A stretch of 64,000 nucleotides of DNA, taken from the NCBI GenBank assembly GCA_021736785.1, contig JAIPFF010000005.1, positions 1-64,000 of the forward strand, in the 5' to 3' direction. The stretch comes from Thiohalocapsa sp. (GTDB lineage Bacteria > Pseudomonadota > Gammaproteobacteria > Chromatiales > Chromatiaceae). This document shows positions 10,083 through 22,261 of the stretch, in pieces (within the stretch, counting starts at the first letter, position 1; every line of letters starts with the position of its first letter). The notes under the pieces were generated by a model, which did not search any database, was not told the origin of the DNA, and saw nothing but the letters and a program-made list of their open reading frames with translations. Made by a program: the position numbers and the translations under genes.

Positions 10083-11255
10083 TCAAGCGCACGCCGAAGC
10101 CGCCGCGGCGACCACTTTATCCGCCGCGTCCGACAGGCTTGCCGCCGTCTGCAGCTGCAGGCCGCTGCCGGCAAGCAGGGCCAAGCCCTCGGCCGCCTTC
10201 GTGCCCTCGAGCCGAACCACCAAAGGTACGTCGATATCGACCTCGGCGACGGCGCGAATGATACCTTCGGCAATCAGATCGCAGCGCACGATGCCGCCGA
10301 AAATATTCACCAGCACGGCCTCGACCTTGTCGTCGGACAGGATCAGCTTGAAGGCCTCCGCGACGCGCTCGGCGGTCGTGCCGCCGCCGACGTCGAGAAA
10401 GTTCGCCGGCATGCCGCCGTGAACCTTGACCAGATCCATCGTCGCCATGGCCAAGCCCGCACCGTTGACCATGCAGCCGATGTTGCCGTCGAGGCTGATA
10501 TAGCTCAGCTGATGCTCGGCCGCGGCCAGTTCCCGCGCATCCTCCTGGGACGGGTCGCGCAGTGCGGCGAGGTCGCCATGTCGGTACAGCGCGTTGTCGT
10601 CGATGGTGAGCTTGGCGTCGAGCGCGAGTAACTCGCCGGTCTCGGTCACGACCAGCGGGTTAATCTCCACAAGACTCGCGTCGCAGCCGGTCATCACGTC
10701 GTAGAGACCTTGAAGAATCTGCTGCAAGGGCTTGATGCGACTTGCTTCCAAGCCCAAAAAAAACCCGATCCGGCGGCCCTGCCAGGGCATCAGGCCGACC
10801 ACCGGGTCGACGTGCGTGAACAGCAACTCGTCGGGCCGCTCGGCGGCGACGGTCTCGATGTCCATGCCGCCCGCGGCCGAGGCCATGAAGACCACGCGCT
10901 CGCGGGCTCGATCCACCAGGGCGCCGAGGTACAACTCGCGCGCGATCGCCGTGGGCGCCTCGATCAGCACCCGCTCCACCGGCAAGCCGGCGGGCCCGGT
11001 CTGATGGGTGCGAAGGCGGCTTCCCAGCAGCCGGCGCGCCTCGGCCTGCACCGCATCGACGCTATCGCACAGCACGACGCCGCCGGCCTTGCCGCGGCCG
11101 CCGGCATACACCTGTGCCTTGACTGCCCAGCGCGCGCCGCCGACGGACAGCGCGGCCGCTCGGGCCTCGTCCGGTGTCGCGGCAGGCTCGCCGGCGGGGA
11201 CCGGGACGGCGTAACGGCGCAGCAGCGCCTTCGCTTGGTATTCGTGGAGGTTCAT
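10083..11255 (-). CDS. sucC: ADP-forming succinate-CoA ligase subunit beta
   Basis: A 390-residue beta subunit (E. coli 388) with an N-terminal ATP-grasp domain (MNLHEYQAK start, [15 protein letters not shown]) and a C-terminal ligase domain with [18 protein letters not shown] and LVNIFGGI. It forms the nucleotide-specificity half of the enzyme with SucD downstream. sucAB are not in the window. Confidence 0.95.
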   Translation of the reverse strand: MNLHEYQAKALLRRYAVPVPAGEPAATPDEARAAALSVGGARWAVKAQVYAGGRGKAGGVVLCDSVDAVQAEARRLLGSRLRTHQTGPAGLPVERVLIEAPTAIARELYLGALVDRARERVVFMASAAGGMDIETVAAERPDELLFTHVDPVVGLMPWQGRRIGFFLGLEASRIKPLQQILQGLYDVMTGCDASLVEINPLVVTETGELLALDAKLTIDDNALYRHGDLAALRDPSQEDARELAAAEHQLSYISLDGNIGCMVNGAGLAMATMDLVKVHGGMPANFLDVGGGTTAERVAEAFKLILSDDKVEAVLVNIFGGIVRCDLIAEGIIRAVAEVDIDVPLVVRLEGTKAAEGLALLAGSGLQLQTAASLSDAADKVVAAAASACA

Positions 11256-11418
11256 GAGCGCATCGCGACCGTGATCGATTTCTCATCGGCGAGCTCCGGC
11301 CCTATCGGACCCATGCCGACGGTGTCCGCGAGCGGTTATTCTGTGCCGATCGCGGCAGGTTACCAAAGCCTCGGGCGTTGTGGTAACGCTGTCGCAAAAA
11401 CCACCGCCGGGCCGCAGC

Positions 11419-13023
11419 ATGCAAACTTCTTCCCCGATCGCGAAAGACAGCCGCGAGAAAGCCGCCCTCTCGGGCAGGCGTGCGCTGGTCTGGCTGTTCC
11501 TTTACCGCTTGGTGTTGGCCTCCATCGTGGCGGTTATCTTCTACGTCCCCGAGTCCGCGTCCTGGCTCAGGGACGCGGACGACACCCGCCTGGTGCGTCT
11601 GCTGCTGGCGGCGCATGCCACGCTGATCCTGGCCAGCGGACTGTTTATCTGGTCGCCGCTCCCCTCCCGCGAGCACCAGATCGAAATCGCCGTTCTCCTC
11701 GACATCGGCGTCTACACGCTAGTGATGCATTTGAGCGGCGGAGTCGCTACCGGGCTCGGCGTGCTGCCGGCAATCGCCGTCGTCGCCGGCGCCATCTTGA
11801 TGGAGGGACGGCTGTCGCTGTTGTTCGCCTCGCTGGCGACCATCGCCATCATGGCCCAACAGTTCTACGCCAATCTGCAAGGGCATCCCGGGGCCGGCAA
11901 TTTCACGCAGGTCGGGCTGCTGGGACTGACCTATTTCGCGGTGGCGCTGCTGGCCCACGTGCTGACGACACGCCTGCGCGAGACCGAGCGCTTGGCGGCG
12001 AAGCGCAAGGTCGACATCGCCGACCTGTCGAAGCTGAACGACTATGTCATTCAATCGATGTCGACGGGGGTCGTCGTCATCGACGGCGAGCGCAACATGA
12101 TGCTGATGAATCACGCCGCGCGCGCGCTGCTGGGAGCCCCCTGGGCAAAGGCGGGCGACAGCCTGTTCGAGCTCTCGCGCGAGATGCGCAACTGGTTCCG
12201 GCGCGAGCTGCGCGGCGAGAACCCTCCGGACAGTGCCGTCGCGCTCAAGAACGGCGAAGCGCGCCTGACGCTGCACCTGCTCGGCGAAGGACGAGACACC
12301 GGCGCCCTGATCTATCTTCGCGACAGTCAGGAGTTGCTGCGCCAAGCCCAGGAAATGAAACTAGCCTCCCTCGGGCGGCTCACCGCAAGCATTGCGCACA
12401 ATATCCGCAATCCGCTGTCGTCGGTGAATCATGCGGCACAACTGCTGGCGGAATCGCCTACGCTCGACGACGACGACAAGAATCTACTCGGGATCATCCG
12501 CCGCAACGCACAACGTATCGACGAGACCGTCATCAGCGTGCTCGATCTCTCCCGCCGCCGCCAGCCGGACACCCAGACCGTCGAGCTCGACACCTGGCTT
12601 CGGGAGTTCTGCGCCGAATACCGCGAGAATCACCCGGAGACGGACGAACAGCTGCACTTCGAGCCGATCGGAGAAAAAGTCTTCGTGCAGGTCGACCCGC
12701 GCCATCTCGATCAGATCCTGGGCTCGCTGTGCGAAAACGCGTTCAAGCACGGCATGCACGACGGGCGCCAGCCTATAGTGACGATTGCCGCCGAACGCGA
12801 TCCCTATTCAGGCGCTATCCACATTACTGTCACCGATGACGGACCGGGCATCTCGGCCAAGCACGTGCGCAACGTATTCGAGCCCTTCTTTACGACGTCG
12901 AGCAGCGGCACGGGTCTCGGTCTGTACACTGCACGCGAGTTTGCCGAAGCGAACGGCATGCGCTTGGAGTATATTGATCAACCCAACCCCGGAGCACGTT
13001 TTCGGCTGAATTTCAGTAAGTAA
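11419..13023 (+). CDS. pilS: Sensor histidine kinase PilS
   Basis: A 534-residue inner-membrane kinase. Six predicted transmembrane segments in the first about 190 residues lead to a PAS-like region, a HisKA domain with the phosphorylated H327 (SIAHNIRNP) and an HATPase_c domain ending with GTGLGLYTAREF. This membrane topology is that of PilS, which monitors pilin in the inner membrane and controls type IV pilin transcription. I start at the ATG at 11419; an upstream GTG (11380) is possible. pilR begins 25 bases downstream. Confidence 0.88.
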   Translation: MQTSSPIAKDSREKAALSGRRALVWLFLYRLVLASIVAVIFYVPESASWLRDADDTRLVRLLLAAHATLILASGLFIWSPLPSREHQIEIAVLLDIGVYTLVMHLSGGVATGLGVLPAIAVVAGAILMEGRLSLLFASLATIAIMAQQFYANLQGHPGAGNFTQVGLLGLTYFAVALLAHVLTTRLRETERLAAKRKVDIADLSKLNDYVIQSMSTGVVVIDGERNMMLMNHAARALLGAPWAKAGDSLFELSREMRNWFRRELRGENPPDSAVALKNGEARLTLHLLGEGRDTGALIYLRDSQELLRQAQEMKLASLGRLTASIAHNIRNPLSSVNHAAQLLAESPTLDDDDKNLLGIIRRNAQRIDETVISVLDLSRRRQPDTQTVELDTWLREFCAEYRENHPETDEQLHFEPIGEKVFVQVDPRHLDQILGSLCENAFKHGMHDGRQPIVTIAAERDPYSGAIHITVTDDGPGISAKHVRNVFEPFFTTSSSGTGLGLYTAREFAEANGMRLEYIDQPNPGARFRLNFSK

Positions 13024-13048
13024 GGAATAATGCAGGACATCTTCCGCC

Positions 13049-14455
<1,407 letters not shown>

Positions 14456-14471
14456 ACCTCCTTTCGCAAGC

Positions 14472-15821
14472 ATGCCCGACGACCCGTTCCCCGATCCCGG
14501 CGGCGCACCGCAGGCCCGCGACGCCTTCGTCGACTGGTTTCGCCAATGCACGCCCTACGTGCACGCCCACCGCGGGCGCACGTTCGTGCTCACGTTCGGC
14601 GGCGAGGCCTTATCCGACCGGGGCTTCCCCGAGCTGGTGCACGACATCGCCCTGCTGCACGGCCTCGGCATCCGTTTGGTACTGGTGCACGGGGCCCGCC
14701 CCCAGATCGAGCAGCGCCTGGCCGCCCGCGGCGCCGAAATGCGCTATGTCGGGGGCCTGCGCGTCACCGACGACGCGGCGCTGGAATGCGTGAAGGACGC
14801 AGCCGGCAGCGCGCGCGTGGAGATCGAGGCACTGCTGTCGATGGGACTGGCCAACTCGCCGATGGCCGGCGTGCGCATTCCCGTCGCCTCCGGCAACTTC
14901 GTCGCGGCCAAGCCGCTCGGCGTGCTCGACGGCGTCGACTACCGGCACACCGGCGCCGTGCGGCGCGTCGACCGCGCGGCGCTGCGCCAGCGGCTCGACG
15001 ACGGCGCCGTTGCGCTGATGCCGCCCATCGGCTACTCGCCGACCGGCGAGGTCTTCAATCTGGTGGCCGCCGATGTCGCCCGGGCCGCCGCCGTCGCCCT
15101 CAGCGCCGATAAGCTTATTTTCCTGCTCGAGGGCAACGGACTAGAGCACGACGGGCGCGCCGTCTCGAGCCTGCTCGCCGCCGAAGCCGACGCCCTGCTC
15201 GAGGGCCCGCAACTGCCCGAAGACCTGGCGCAAGCCCTGCGCGCCGGCGCCGATGCCTGCCGCGGCGGCATTCGCCGCGTGCACCTGATCAACCGAGGCG
15301 ACGACGGCTCGCTGCTGCGCGAGCTGTTCACCCGCGACGGCGCCGGCACCCTGATCTCCGGCGAGCCCTTCGAGGAACTGCGCGCCGCGCGCCTGGACGA
15401 CGTCCCCGGCATCCTTGCGCTGCTGCGCCCGCTCGAAGAGCGCGGCGTGCTGGTGCCCCGCCCGCGCGAGCACCTCGAGCAAGACATCGACCATTTCCAG
15501 GTGACCGAGCGCGACGGCACCGTCATCTCCTGCGCGGCGCTCTACCCGTTCCCGGACGAGCGCAGCGCCGAGCTCGCCTGCGTCGCCGTGCACCCGGCCT
15601 ATCGCGACCAGGGCCGCGGCGACCGGCTGCTGGAGCGGATGGAGGCGCTGGCGCGCGGGCGCGGCACCGAGCGGCTGTTCGTGCTCACCACGCAGACCGC
15701 GCATTGGTTCCAGGAGCGCGGCTTCGTGCCCGGGCGCATCGACGACCTGCCCGCGGAGCGGCGTGAGTTGTACAACTATCGGCGCAATTCCCGCGTCTAC
15801 GTCAAGCCCGTCGGGACCTGA
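14472..15821 (+). CDS. argA: Amino-acid N-acetyltransferase (N-acetylglutamate synthase, ArgA)
   Basis: A 449-residue first enzyme of arginine synthesis, acetyl-CoA + glutamate. An N-terminal amino-acid-kinase-like domain (VLTFGGEAL, arginine-binding regulatory domain) is fused to a C-terminal GNAT domain (VAVHPAYRDQGRGDRLL acetyl-CoA loop). This is the classical ArgA layout. The frame also offers a TTG at 14448 overlapping the pilR stop; I prefer the ATG at 14472, which leaves about 15 residues before the conserved DAFVDWFR block. Neither start has a strong ribosome site. Confidence 0.93.
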   Translation: MPDDPFPDPGGAPQARDAFVDWFRQCTPYVHAHRGRTFVLTFGGEALSDRGFPELVHDIALLHGLGIRLVLVHGARPQIEQRLAARGAEMRYVGGLRVTDDAALECVKDAAGSARVEIEALLSMGLANSPMAGVRIPVASGNFVAAKPLGVLDGVDYRHTGAVRRVDRAALRQRLDDGAVALMPPIGYSPTGEVFNLVAADVARAAAVALSADKLIFLLEGNGLEHDGRAVSSLLAAEADALLEGPQLPEDLAQALRAGADACRGGIRRVHLINRGDDGSLLRELFTRDGAGTLISGEPFEELRAARLDDVPGILALLRPLEERGVLVPRPREHLEQDIDHFQVTERDGTVISCAALYPFPDERSAELACVAVHPAYRDQGRGDRLLERMEALARGRGTERLFVLTTQTAHWFQERGFVPGRIDDLPAERRELYNYRRNSRVYVKPVGT

Positions 15822-16063
15822 GCGAACGCCTCGCCTGCCGGGGCCGGCGCGTACGGCGTCGAGACGTTCACCGCGCGGCTCGAAACCGCTGCAACATTTC
15901 CGTCATCGCGCTTACTATCCGCGGTCGAGGCTTCGCCGCGCCGGCCCGGCGGCGATCGGCCCGCCGTCCACCGCGCCCCGGCACTTCACCGGATTGCGCA
16001 GCCTCGCCCGCGCGAGGCTCGGCGGCCTATCGCGGGTCTATCGTTCATCGAGGTTTTTTCGGA

Positions 16064-17365
16064 ATGATCACGCGCAAGAAGAGCGGCCCCAAGCGTATCG
16101 CCTTCGTCTCCACCCGCATCAGCGGCACCGACGGCGTCAGCCTCGAGATCGAAAAATGGGCGCGCGTGCTGGAGGGCATGGGGCACAGCTGCTGCTATAT
16201 CGCGGGCCTGTGCGACGATCGCCCGACAGAGCAGTCGTTCATCATCCCCGAGGCCCATTTCCTTCATCCCGAGATCGAGGCCGTCAGCGCCGAAGCCTTC
16301 GCCGGGCGTCTGCGCCCGCACCGGCTCAGCGATCGCGTGCGCCAGTTGACCAAGCGCATCGACGAGCAACTGCGCCTGGCCATCGACCGGCTCGGCGTGG
16401 ATGTCCTGATTGCCGAGAACTGCCTGACGATTCCGATGAATATTCCGCTCGGGCTGGCGCTGGTGGAGACGGTCATGGAGACGCCGGTGGCCTGTATCGC
16501 GCACCACCACGACTTCGTCTGGGAGCGGGACCGCTTCCTGGTCAACTGCGTCGACGACTACCTGGTCACGGCCTTCCCGCCGAGACTGGCGCAAATAGAC
16601 CATGTCGTGATCAACACCCAGGCCGCGAGCGAGTTCAGCCGCCGCACCGGACTGCCCTGCACCGTGATCCCCAATGTGATGGACTTCGACCGGCCGCCGC
16701 CGGCCCTCGGGCGGCGCGGGCTGCGCGCGGCCCTCGGCATCGGCGAGGACGACATCATGGTGCTGCAGCCCACCCGCATCGTTCAGCGCAAGGGCATCGA
16801 GACCTCCATCGAGCTGATCGCGCGTCTCGCCGATCCGCGCTTCAAGTTCGTGATCTCCCATACCGGCACCGACGAAGGCGATGCCTATGCCGCACGCATT
16901 CAAGATTATGCGCGGCTGCTCGGCGTCGAGATCATTCTGGCGGAATCCCTGATCGACGCCGGCGGCGGCCGGAGCGAGGCACCGTTCAGTATTTGGGATG
17001 CCTACAACGAGGCGGACCTCGTCACCTATCCGAGCACCTACGAGGGTTTCGGCAACGCATTCCTCGAAGCGGTCTATCACCGCAAGCCGATTCTCTGTAA
17101 CCGCTACTCGATCTTCCGCACCGATATCGAGCCCCTCGGTTTCAACACCATCGAGATCGACGGCTTCATCAACGACAGCGTCATCGCCGAGGTCCGGCAG
17201 GTGATCGACGACGCCGACTATCGCCGGCGCATGGTCGAGGGCAACTACGACATCGGCCGGCAGTTCTTCAGCTACCGCCGGGTTGCCACCGATATCGAGG
17301 CGCTGTTGTCGGCGCCGAACCTCGTCAGCCACGGGCTCGACCCCGAGCGCTGCTTAGACGTCTGA
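16064..17365 (+). CDS. Glycosyltransferase family 4 protein
   Basis: A 433-residue GT-B-fold glycosyltransferase. The N-terminal half has the acceptor-side motif AHHHDFVWERDRF; the C-terminal half has the GT4 donor-binding region (QPTRIVQRKGIE and the YPSTYEGFGNAFLEA glutamate motif). No membrane segment or signal is seen, so it is cytoplasmic or peripheral. Start ATG 16064 with GAGG about 11 bases upstream. The donor and acceptor cannot be deduced; it stands alone between argA and a convergent UPF0182 gene, not in a polysaccharide cluster, so a soluble acceptor is as possible as an envelope glycan. Confidence 0.85.
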   Translation: MITRKKSGPKRIAFVSTRISGTDGVSLEIEKWARVLEGMGHSCCYIAGLCDDRPTEQSFIIPEAHFLHPEIEAVSAEAFAGRLRPHRLSDRVRQLTKRIDEQLRLAIDRLGVDVLIAENCLTIPMNIPLGLALVETVMETPVACIAHHHDFVWERDRFLVNCVDDYLVTAFPPRLAQIDHVVINTQAASEFSRRTGLPCTVIPNVMDFDRPPPALGRRGLRAALGIGEDDIMVLQPTRIVQRKGIETSIELIARLADPRFKFVISHTGTDEGDAYAARIQDYARLLGVEIILAESLIDAGGGRSEAPFSIWDAYNEADLVTYPSTYEGFGNAFLEAVYHRKPILCNRYSIFRTDIEPLGFNTIEIDGFINDSVIAEVRQVIDDADYRRRMVEGNYDIGRQFFSYRRVATDIEALLSAPNLVSHGLDPERCLDV

Positions 17366-17407
17366 TCGGCGCGGCGCCCCCGCCCGAGCGCCGGCGGCCG
17401 GGCGCCG

Positions 17408-17441
17408 CCGGGATCTCGCCACCGGGATCTCGCCACCGGGG
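17408..17441. repeat. 14-bp tandem repeat, about 2.4 copies
   Basis: The unit CCGGGATCTCGCCA starts at 17408 and 17422, with a partial copy from 17436. It lies in the convergent gap between the glycosyltransferase and UPF0182 genes. Confidence 0.75.
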
Positions 17442-17515
17442 ACGCTGTCCCGCCGCAACCGCGGGCAATGTGCACAGGCCGGGGCACCCGTGCGAGACGC
17501 ACCCGGCAGCCGGCG

Positions 17516-20422
17516 TTACTTGCCGCCGTCCTCCGCAGTCGTCGCGGCGCCCGCTGCCGCGGACCCGGCTCCGTTTCCGTCTCCGGCGCCGCCGATCGCA
17601 AGCCGAGACAGCAGTGATTGCAAAGCATCGAGCGCCTCGGCCGCATCCCCGAATCGCCCTTCTCCCACGGCTTGCAGATAACCCTCGAACGCCGCGTTCG
17701 CCTCTCGACCGATGCGCCGCAAGGACGGCAGGTCCCCTGCCGCGACCCTGCCCGTCTCCGCTTCCGCGCCGAACAGACCTTCGAGCGCCCGATCGAAGGT
17801 TTCCGCGTAACTCAGATCGTCGCCGTGCATCACCGCGACCAGCCGAAGCTCCGGGTAGGCGGCAGTCTCGGCACGCAGATAGATCGGCTCGACGTAAAGC
17901 AGCGTATTGTCGAGCGGGATCGCGAGCACGTTGCCGCGGATGACATTGGACCCGCGCTGGTCCCAGAGCGTCAGTTGACCAGCCAAGTGACTGTCCTGAT
18001 CGATCTTGGTCTCTACCTGCTGCGGTCCGAGCACGCGGCGTTCCTTCGGAAATTGATAGGCCAGAAAGCGCCCGTAGTTCTCGCCGTCGCTGAGGCCGGC
18101 GATCCAACCGATCAGCACTTGGCGGTTCTTCGGCGTGAAAGGCAGCATCAGCACGAACTCGGCGTTGTCCGAATCCGGCAACTCCCACATCACGTAGTAA
18201 GGCTCAACCGGCTGTACCGAGCCGTAGTGCTTCTCGGTGGCCCGCACCCAGAGATCCTCCTGGTTGTAGAACACTTCGGGGTCGCGCATATGATATTTCG
18301 CATACACCAGCCCCTGCGTCAGCAGCAGTCCTTCCGGATAGCGAATATGGGCCTTCAGGGACTCCGGCATCGCACCGCGCGCTTGGAACATCCCGGGTAG
18401 CGCATTGCTCCAGGCCCGAATGATCGGATCGCCGTCGTCGAACAGATAGAAATCCACGTCGCCGTGATAGGCGTCCACGACGACCTTGACCGAGTTCCTG
18501 AGGTAGTTGATACCGCTCAAGTAACCGGCCTGAGGCGAGTCGTCCGCCGTGCCTGGCTCGCGGACCGGCAGGCGGCTCGCGAACGGCGCCACGAACGGCT
18601 GGCTGTAAGGATAGCGGTCGGAGGTGGTGTAGGCGTCGATGATCCAGTACAGACGACCTTCGGCCAGCACCAGATACGGATCGCGGTCGAGCGTCAGGAA
18701 CGGCGCCAAGGTGCGCACGCGTTCCTCGATTTGCCGGTGCAGCATGATGCGGCTCTGCGGTCGCGGGTAGCCCGACAGCAGCAGTTGCGTGCTGCCGAAC
18801 TTCGCCCCGTAAAGGAACTTGCGCCAGAAGTTGCGCATTTCCACGCCGCCGTGTCCCGCGTAATGTGCATAGACGTTGTGCTCGCCGCGGGGATAGTCGA
18901 ACTCGCGCTCCTCGCTGTTGACGACGACCCATTCCTCGGTCAGCTCCCCGTAGTAGATTTCGGGGCGCTCGACCGCCAGCGATGGCGCCGTCACCTGCGG
19001 CGGTATGTCCTTCACCAAAAGATTCGGCAGCCCTTCCGGCGTAAAATCGCTGACGGTCGCCAGCGTCAAACCGTAGCCATGGGTGTATTTGAACCGGCGG
19101 TTGACGAATGTACGGCTCTGCTCCGGCAGATTCTCCTGCGAGAGCTCGCGCGCCGAGACCATGACTTGGCGGTAGCTGCCGTCGACGTGATAGCGGTCCA
19201 TATCCACATCGACGAACTCGTAGTACAAGCGGATCTCCTGGAACTGCTTGTAGACGGCGTCGAGCGCGCGCCAGTCCCATAGCCGCACTTCCGAGATCAG
19301 ATGTCGGTTTTCTTCAACCGTGCGGCGGTCGAATTCCATCTCCAGCGGATACTGGCGCTGTTCGACTTTGTCCAGCCCGAAGGCCCGGCGCGTCAGGCGG
19401 ATGTTGTGCTCGATATATGGCCGTTCGTAGGTGATCTCGTTCGGCTCGACCGCGAGCGCCTGAAAGCCCGACGGCAGCAGCCCGGCCAGCAGTAGCCACA
19501 ACGCCGCAATCGATGCCCAAGACGCGGCGATGCTCGTCAAGATCGGCTTCACGCGCTCGGGCACGGGATTGTCCAAGCGGCGCGACAACATTTCGCCAAG
19601 CCGCTCGCCGAGAGTTCCGAGCCGCCCGGCGAGTGCGCGGCGCACCGGTGCGATCGCCGGTACGCCGCCGAGGACGACGCTCAGCAGCGCGAGCGCCGCA
19701 TAGGCCGGAAGACGAATATTGGCGTCGGTCCACCCGGGACCGGCCGTTACACCGAGCTCCGAGTAAAGCAGCCCGAACATCCCGAGCAGCGCGCCCGCCC
19801 CCACCAATACGCCCAGCGCCGCACTTAGTACCGCCAGCGGCAATATGACGTCGCCCTTGGGCGGCGTCTCGCGTGTCCCGCCCTGAATCTGCAACAGCAG
19901 CGCGATGACCGTCGCCGCCGCCAGTACGACGGCAACCCACTGCATGAGCCCGTGCACGGTCTGCAGTAAAGGCAGCGTGAAGAGATAGAAACCCGCATCG
20001 AGCCCCAGCAGCGGCTCGGCACTGCCGGCCGGTGCGCGGTTGAAGAACAGCAGCATAGGCCGCCAAGCGCCGAGTCCCCAAATCAGTCCGCCGACGCCGG
20101 CGGCAAGCTCGGCCCAAGGGGAGAGCGTCGGCTGCAGACGCCGCGCGGGATGCAGCAGCAATGCGAGCACACCGGCCGCGGCCAGCGCGCCCGCGGCAGC
20201 GCTCAGGGCGCGGGCACCGACGAAGGTCCAGAAGCGCTCGCCGAAGCCGACGGCATGAAACCAGATCGCCTCGGCCCAGAAGCCGAGCACGGCGAAGAGC
20301 AAGGCGCCGACAACAGCCAGCGCAACGCCGCCCCAAAGCCAAAGCGGGCGGCGCTTGAGATAACCGATCCGAGCCAGCGCGGCACCGGACGCCACGAGCA
20401 GGAAGAAGAGCAACAAGTACAT
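17516..20422 (-). CDS. UPF0182 family large integral membrane protein
   Basis: A 968-residue protein of the UPF0182 / COG1615 family. About seven transmembrane helices occupy the first 330 residues (start MYLLLFFLLVASGAALARIGY), followed by a large extracytoplasmic domain rich in Tyr and Arg with conserved family blocks such as GYGLTLATVSDFTPEGLP in part and IRYPEGLLLTQ. The C-terminus carries an Ala/Gly-rich tail. The biochemical function of the family is unknown. It follows polX by 31 bases and is probably co-transcribed. Confidence 0.88.
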   Translation of the reverse strand: MYLLLFFLLVASGAALARIGYLKRRPLWLWGGVALAVVGALLFAVLGFWAEAIWFHAVGFGERFWTFVGARALSAAAGALAAAGVLALLLHPARRLQPTLSPWAELAAGVGGLIWGLGAWRPMLLFFNRAPAGSAEPLLGLDAGFYLFTLPLLQTVHGLMQWVAVVLAAATVIALLLQIQGGTRETPPKGDVILPLAVLSAALGVLVGAGALLGMFGLLYSELGVTAGPGWTDANIRLPAYAALALLSVVLGGVPAIAPVRRALAGRLGTLGERLGEMLSRRLDNPVPERVKPILTSIAASWASIAALWLLLAGLLPSGFQALAVEPNEITYERPYIEHNIRLTRRAFGLDKVEQRQYPLEMEFDRRTVEENRHLISEVRLWDWRALDAVYKQFQEIRLYYEFVDVDMDRYHVDGSYRQVMVSARELSQENLPEQSRTFVNRRFKYTHGYGLTLATVSDFTPEGLPNLLVKDIPPQVTAPSLAVERPEIYYGELTEEWVVVNSEEREFDYPRGEHNVYAHYAGHGGVEMRNFWRKFLYGAKFGSTQLLLSGYPRPQSRIMLHRQIEERVRTLAPFLTLDRDPYLVLAEGRLYWIIDAYTTSDRYPYSQPFVAPFASRLPVREPGTADDSPQAGYLSGINYLRNSVKVVVDAYHGDVDFYLFDDGDPIIRAWSNALPGMFQARGAMPESLKAHIRYPEGLLLTQGLVYAKYHMRDPEVFYNQEDLWVRATEKHYGSVQPVEPYYVMWELPDSDNAEFVLMLPFTPKNRQVLIGWIAGLSDGENYGRFLAYQFPKERRVLGPQQVETKIDQDSHLAGQLTLWDQRGSNVIRGNVLAIPLDNTLLYVEPIYLRAETAAYPELRLVAVMHGDDLSYAETFDRALEGLFGAEAETGRVAAGDLPSLRRIGREANAAFEGYLQAVGEGRFGDAAEALDALQSLLSRLAIGGAGDGNGAGSAAAGAATTAEDGGK

Positions 20423-20453
20423 GCCGACGATCCCGAGTCGAGCGTAATCCGCG

Positions 20454-22175
20454 TCAACGCTTCAGCAGCGCCTGCAGTTCATCGAGCGAGCGCGTATTGA
20501 GCACGTCGTCGGGCTCCAGCCAGCCGCGCCGGGCCTGGAAAATGCCGAAGCGCATATAGTCGAAGTTGGCGCCCGAATGGGCGTCGGTCGAGATCGCGAT
20601 CTTCGCGCCCATCTGCTTGGCCATGCGGCTGTCGGCATCGTTCAGATCGAGCCGCCAGGGCTGCGCATTGAGCTCCAGGTGGCAGCCGCGCTCGACCGCG
20701 CCCTCGATGACGCGCTCCAAGTCCAAGTCGTAGGGCGGGCGCTCGTTGATCAACCGCCCGCTCGGATGCGCCAGGATATTGAAGTGCCGGTTATCCATGG
20801 CCTTGAGGATGCGCTCGGTCTGCTTCTCGCGTGACAAGTCGAACTTGTAGTGCACCGAGCAGACCCGCAGATCGAGCCGCGAAAGGATTTCGTCCGGCAG
20901 ATCGAGCGAGCCGTCTTCGAGGATGTCCAGCTCGATGCCCTTCAGTAGCCGGATGCGCCCGTCCAGCCGGTCATTCAGACGGTCGACCTCGTCGAGCTGC
21001 TCGGCCAGCCTTTCGGGATCGAGGCCATTGGCGACGGTCACGTGACGCGAATGGTCGGTGATCGCCAGATAGGCGTAGCCGCGCGCCGCCGCCGCCTCCG
21101 CCATGGCTTCCAGCGACTCATTGCCGTCGGTCGCATCGGTATGCGAATGCAGATCGCCGTTGATGTCCGAAAGGGCGATGAGCCGAGGCAGACGGCCCGC
21201 TTCGGCCGCGTCGATCTCGCCGCGGTCTTCACGCAGCTCCGGCTCGATAAAGGGCAGTCCGACGGCGTCGTAGACATCCTGCTCGGAGCCGCCGGAGATC
21301 CGCTCGTCGTCGCGGAACACACCGTACTCGTTGATTTTGAGACCCCGCTCGACGCCCATCCGCCGCACCGCGATATTGTGTGCTTTCGAGCCCGTGAAGT
21401 AGTGCAGCGCGGCGCCGTAGGCCGCCTGCGGCAGCAAGCGCAAATCGACCTGCATGCCGGAGCGCAGCATCACCGTGGCGCGGGTATCGCCGTGCGATAC
21501 GACTTCGCCGACTTCCTCGTAGTCGACGAAGGCATCCATCACCGGACTGTCGTCTTCGGCGGTCACCAGGATATCGAGGTCGCCGACCGTCTCTTTTCGG
21601 CGCCGGTAGCTACCTGCGATTGTCAGCGCCCGTACGCCGTCGATATCTTCCAGATAGCGGGCCAGCGGAGCGGCGATTTCCTCGGCCTCCATCAGCGGCG
21701 TGCGCTTCTCGTGCTGTTCCCGGTCCGCGAGTCGCTCCGACAGGGTCTGCTCCGTTTTCTTGCCGAATCCCGAGACGTCTTGAACCCGGTGCGCCTCGAG
21801 TGCTCTCTTCAAGTCGGCCGCATTGTCCACGCCGAGGTCTTGATGCAGCGCCTTGACGCGCTTGGGTCCGAGCCCCGAAATCTGCATCAATTCGCTAAGC
21901 TCGGCCGGTAAATCCTCTTCGAGTCGATCCAGCTGATCGAGCCGCCCCGTCTCCACGATGCGCTTGATCTTCTCCGCCATCCGCTCGCCGACATGCGGCA
22001 GCTCGGTTAGATCCGCGCCCGCCTGCACACGGTCCGCCAAGCTCTCCGAGAGTCCGCCGACCGTCTGCGCCGCCTGCCGATAGGCCCGTATCCGGAAGGC
22101 GTCCGCGCCGTCGATATCCAGTAGGTCCGCCATGCGGTGCAGGAGGTCGGCGATCTCGCGATTATGGATCGTCAT
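20454..22175 (-). CDS. polX: DNA polymerase/3'-5' exonuclease PolX
   Basis: A 573-residue family X DNA polymerase with a C-terminal PHP exonuclease. Order: 8-kDa helix-hairpin-helix region, nucleotidyltransferase palm with AGSYRRRKETVGDLDILV (catalytic Asp pair), fingers/thumb, then PHP beginning GDLHSHTDATDG with metal-binding His and Asp residues (ITDHS, LAHPSGR, STDAH). Family members fill short gaps in base-excision repair. It starts at MTIHNREIADLL and lies 31 bases ahead of the UPF0182 gene. Confidence 0.94.
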   Translation of the reverse strand: MTIHNREIADLLHRMADLLDIDGADAFRIRAYRQAAQTVGGLSESLADRVQAGADLTELPHVGERMAEKIKRIVETGRLDQLDRLEEDLPAELSELMQISGLGPKRVKALHQDLGVDNAADLKRALEAHRVQDVSGFGKKTEQTLSERLADREQHEKRTPLMEAEEIAAPLARYLEDIDGVRALTIAGSYRRRKETVGDLDILVTAEDDSPVMDAFVDYEEVGEVVSHGDTRATVMLRSGMQVDLRLLPQAAYGAALHYFTGSKAHNIAVRRMGVERGLKINEYGVFRDDERISGGSEQDVYDAVGLPFIEPELREDRGEIDAAEAGRLPRLIALSDINGDLHSHTDATDGNESLEAMAEAAAARGYAYLAITDHSRHVTVANGLDPERLAEQLDEVDRLNDRLDGRIRLLKGIELDILEDGSLDLPDEILSRLDLRVCSVHYKFDLSREKQTERILKAMDNRHFNILAHPSGRLINERPPYDLDLERVIEGAVERGCHLELNAQPWRLDLNDADSRMAKQMGAKIAISTDAHSGANFDYMRFGIFQARRGWLEPDDVLNTRSLDELQALLKR

Positions 22176-22261
22176 CGGTCCAACTCCGTGATCGGCTGCC
22201 GCGCCGCTGGAAATACCATCGCGGGCGCGGCGTGTTTGGTCCGCCGGGCGCTCTGTCGGCG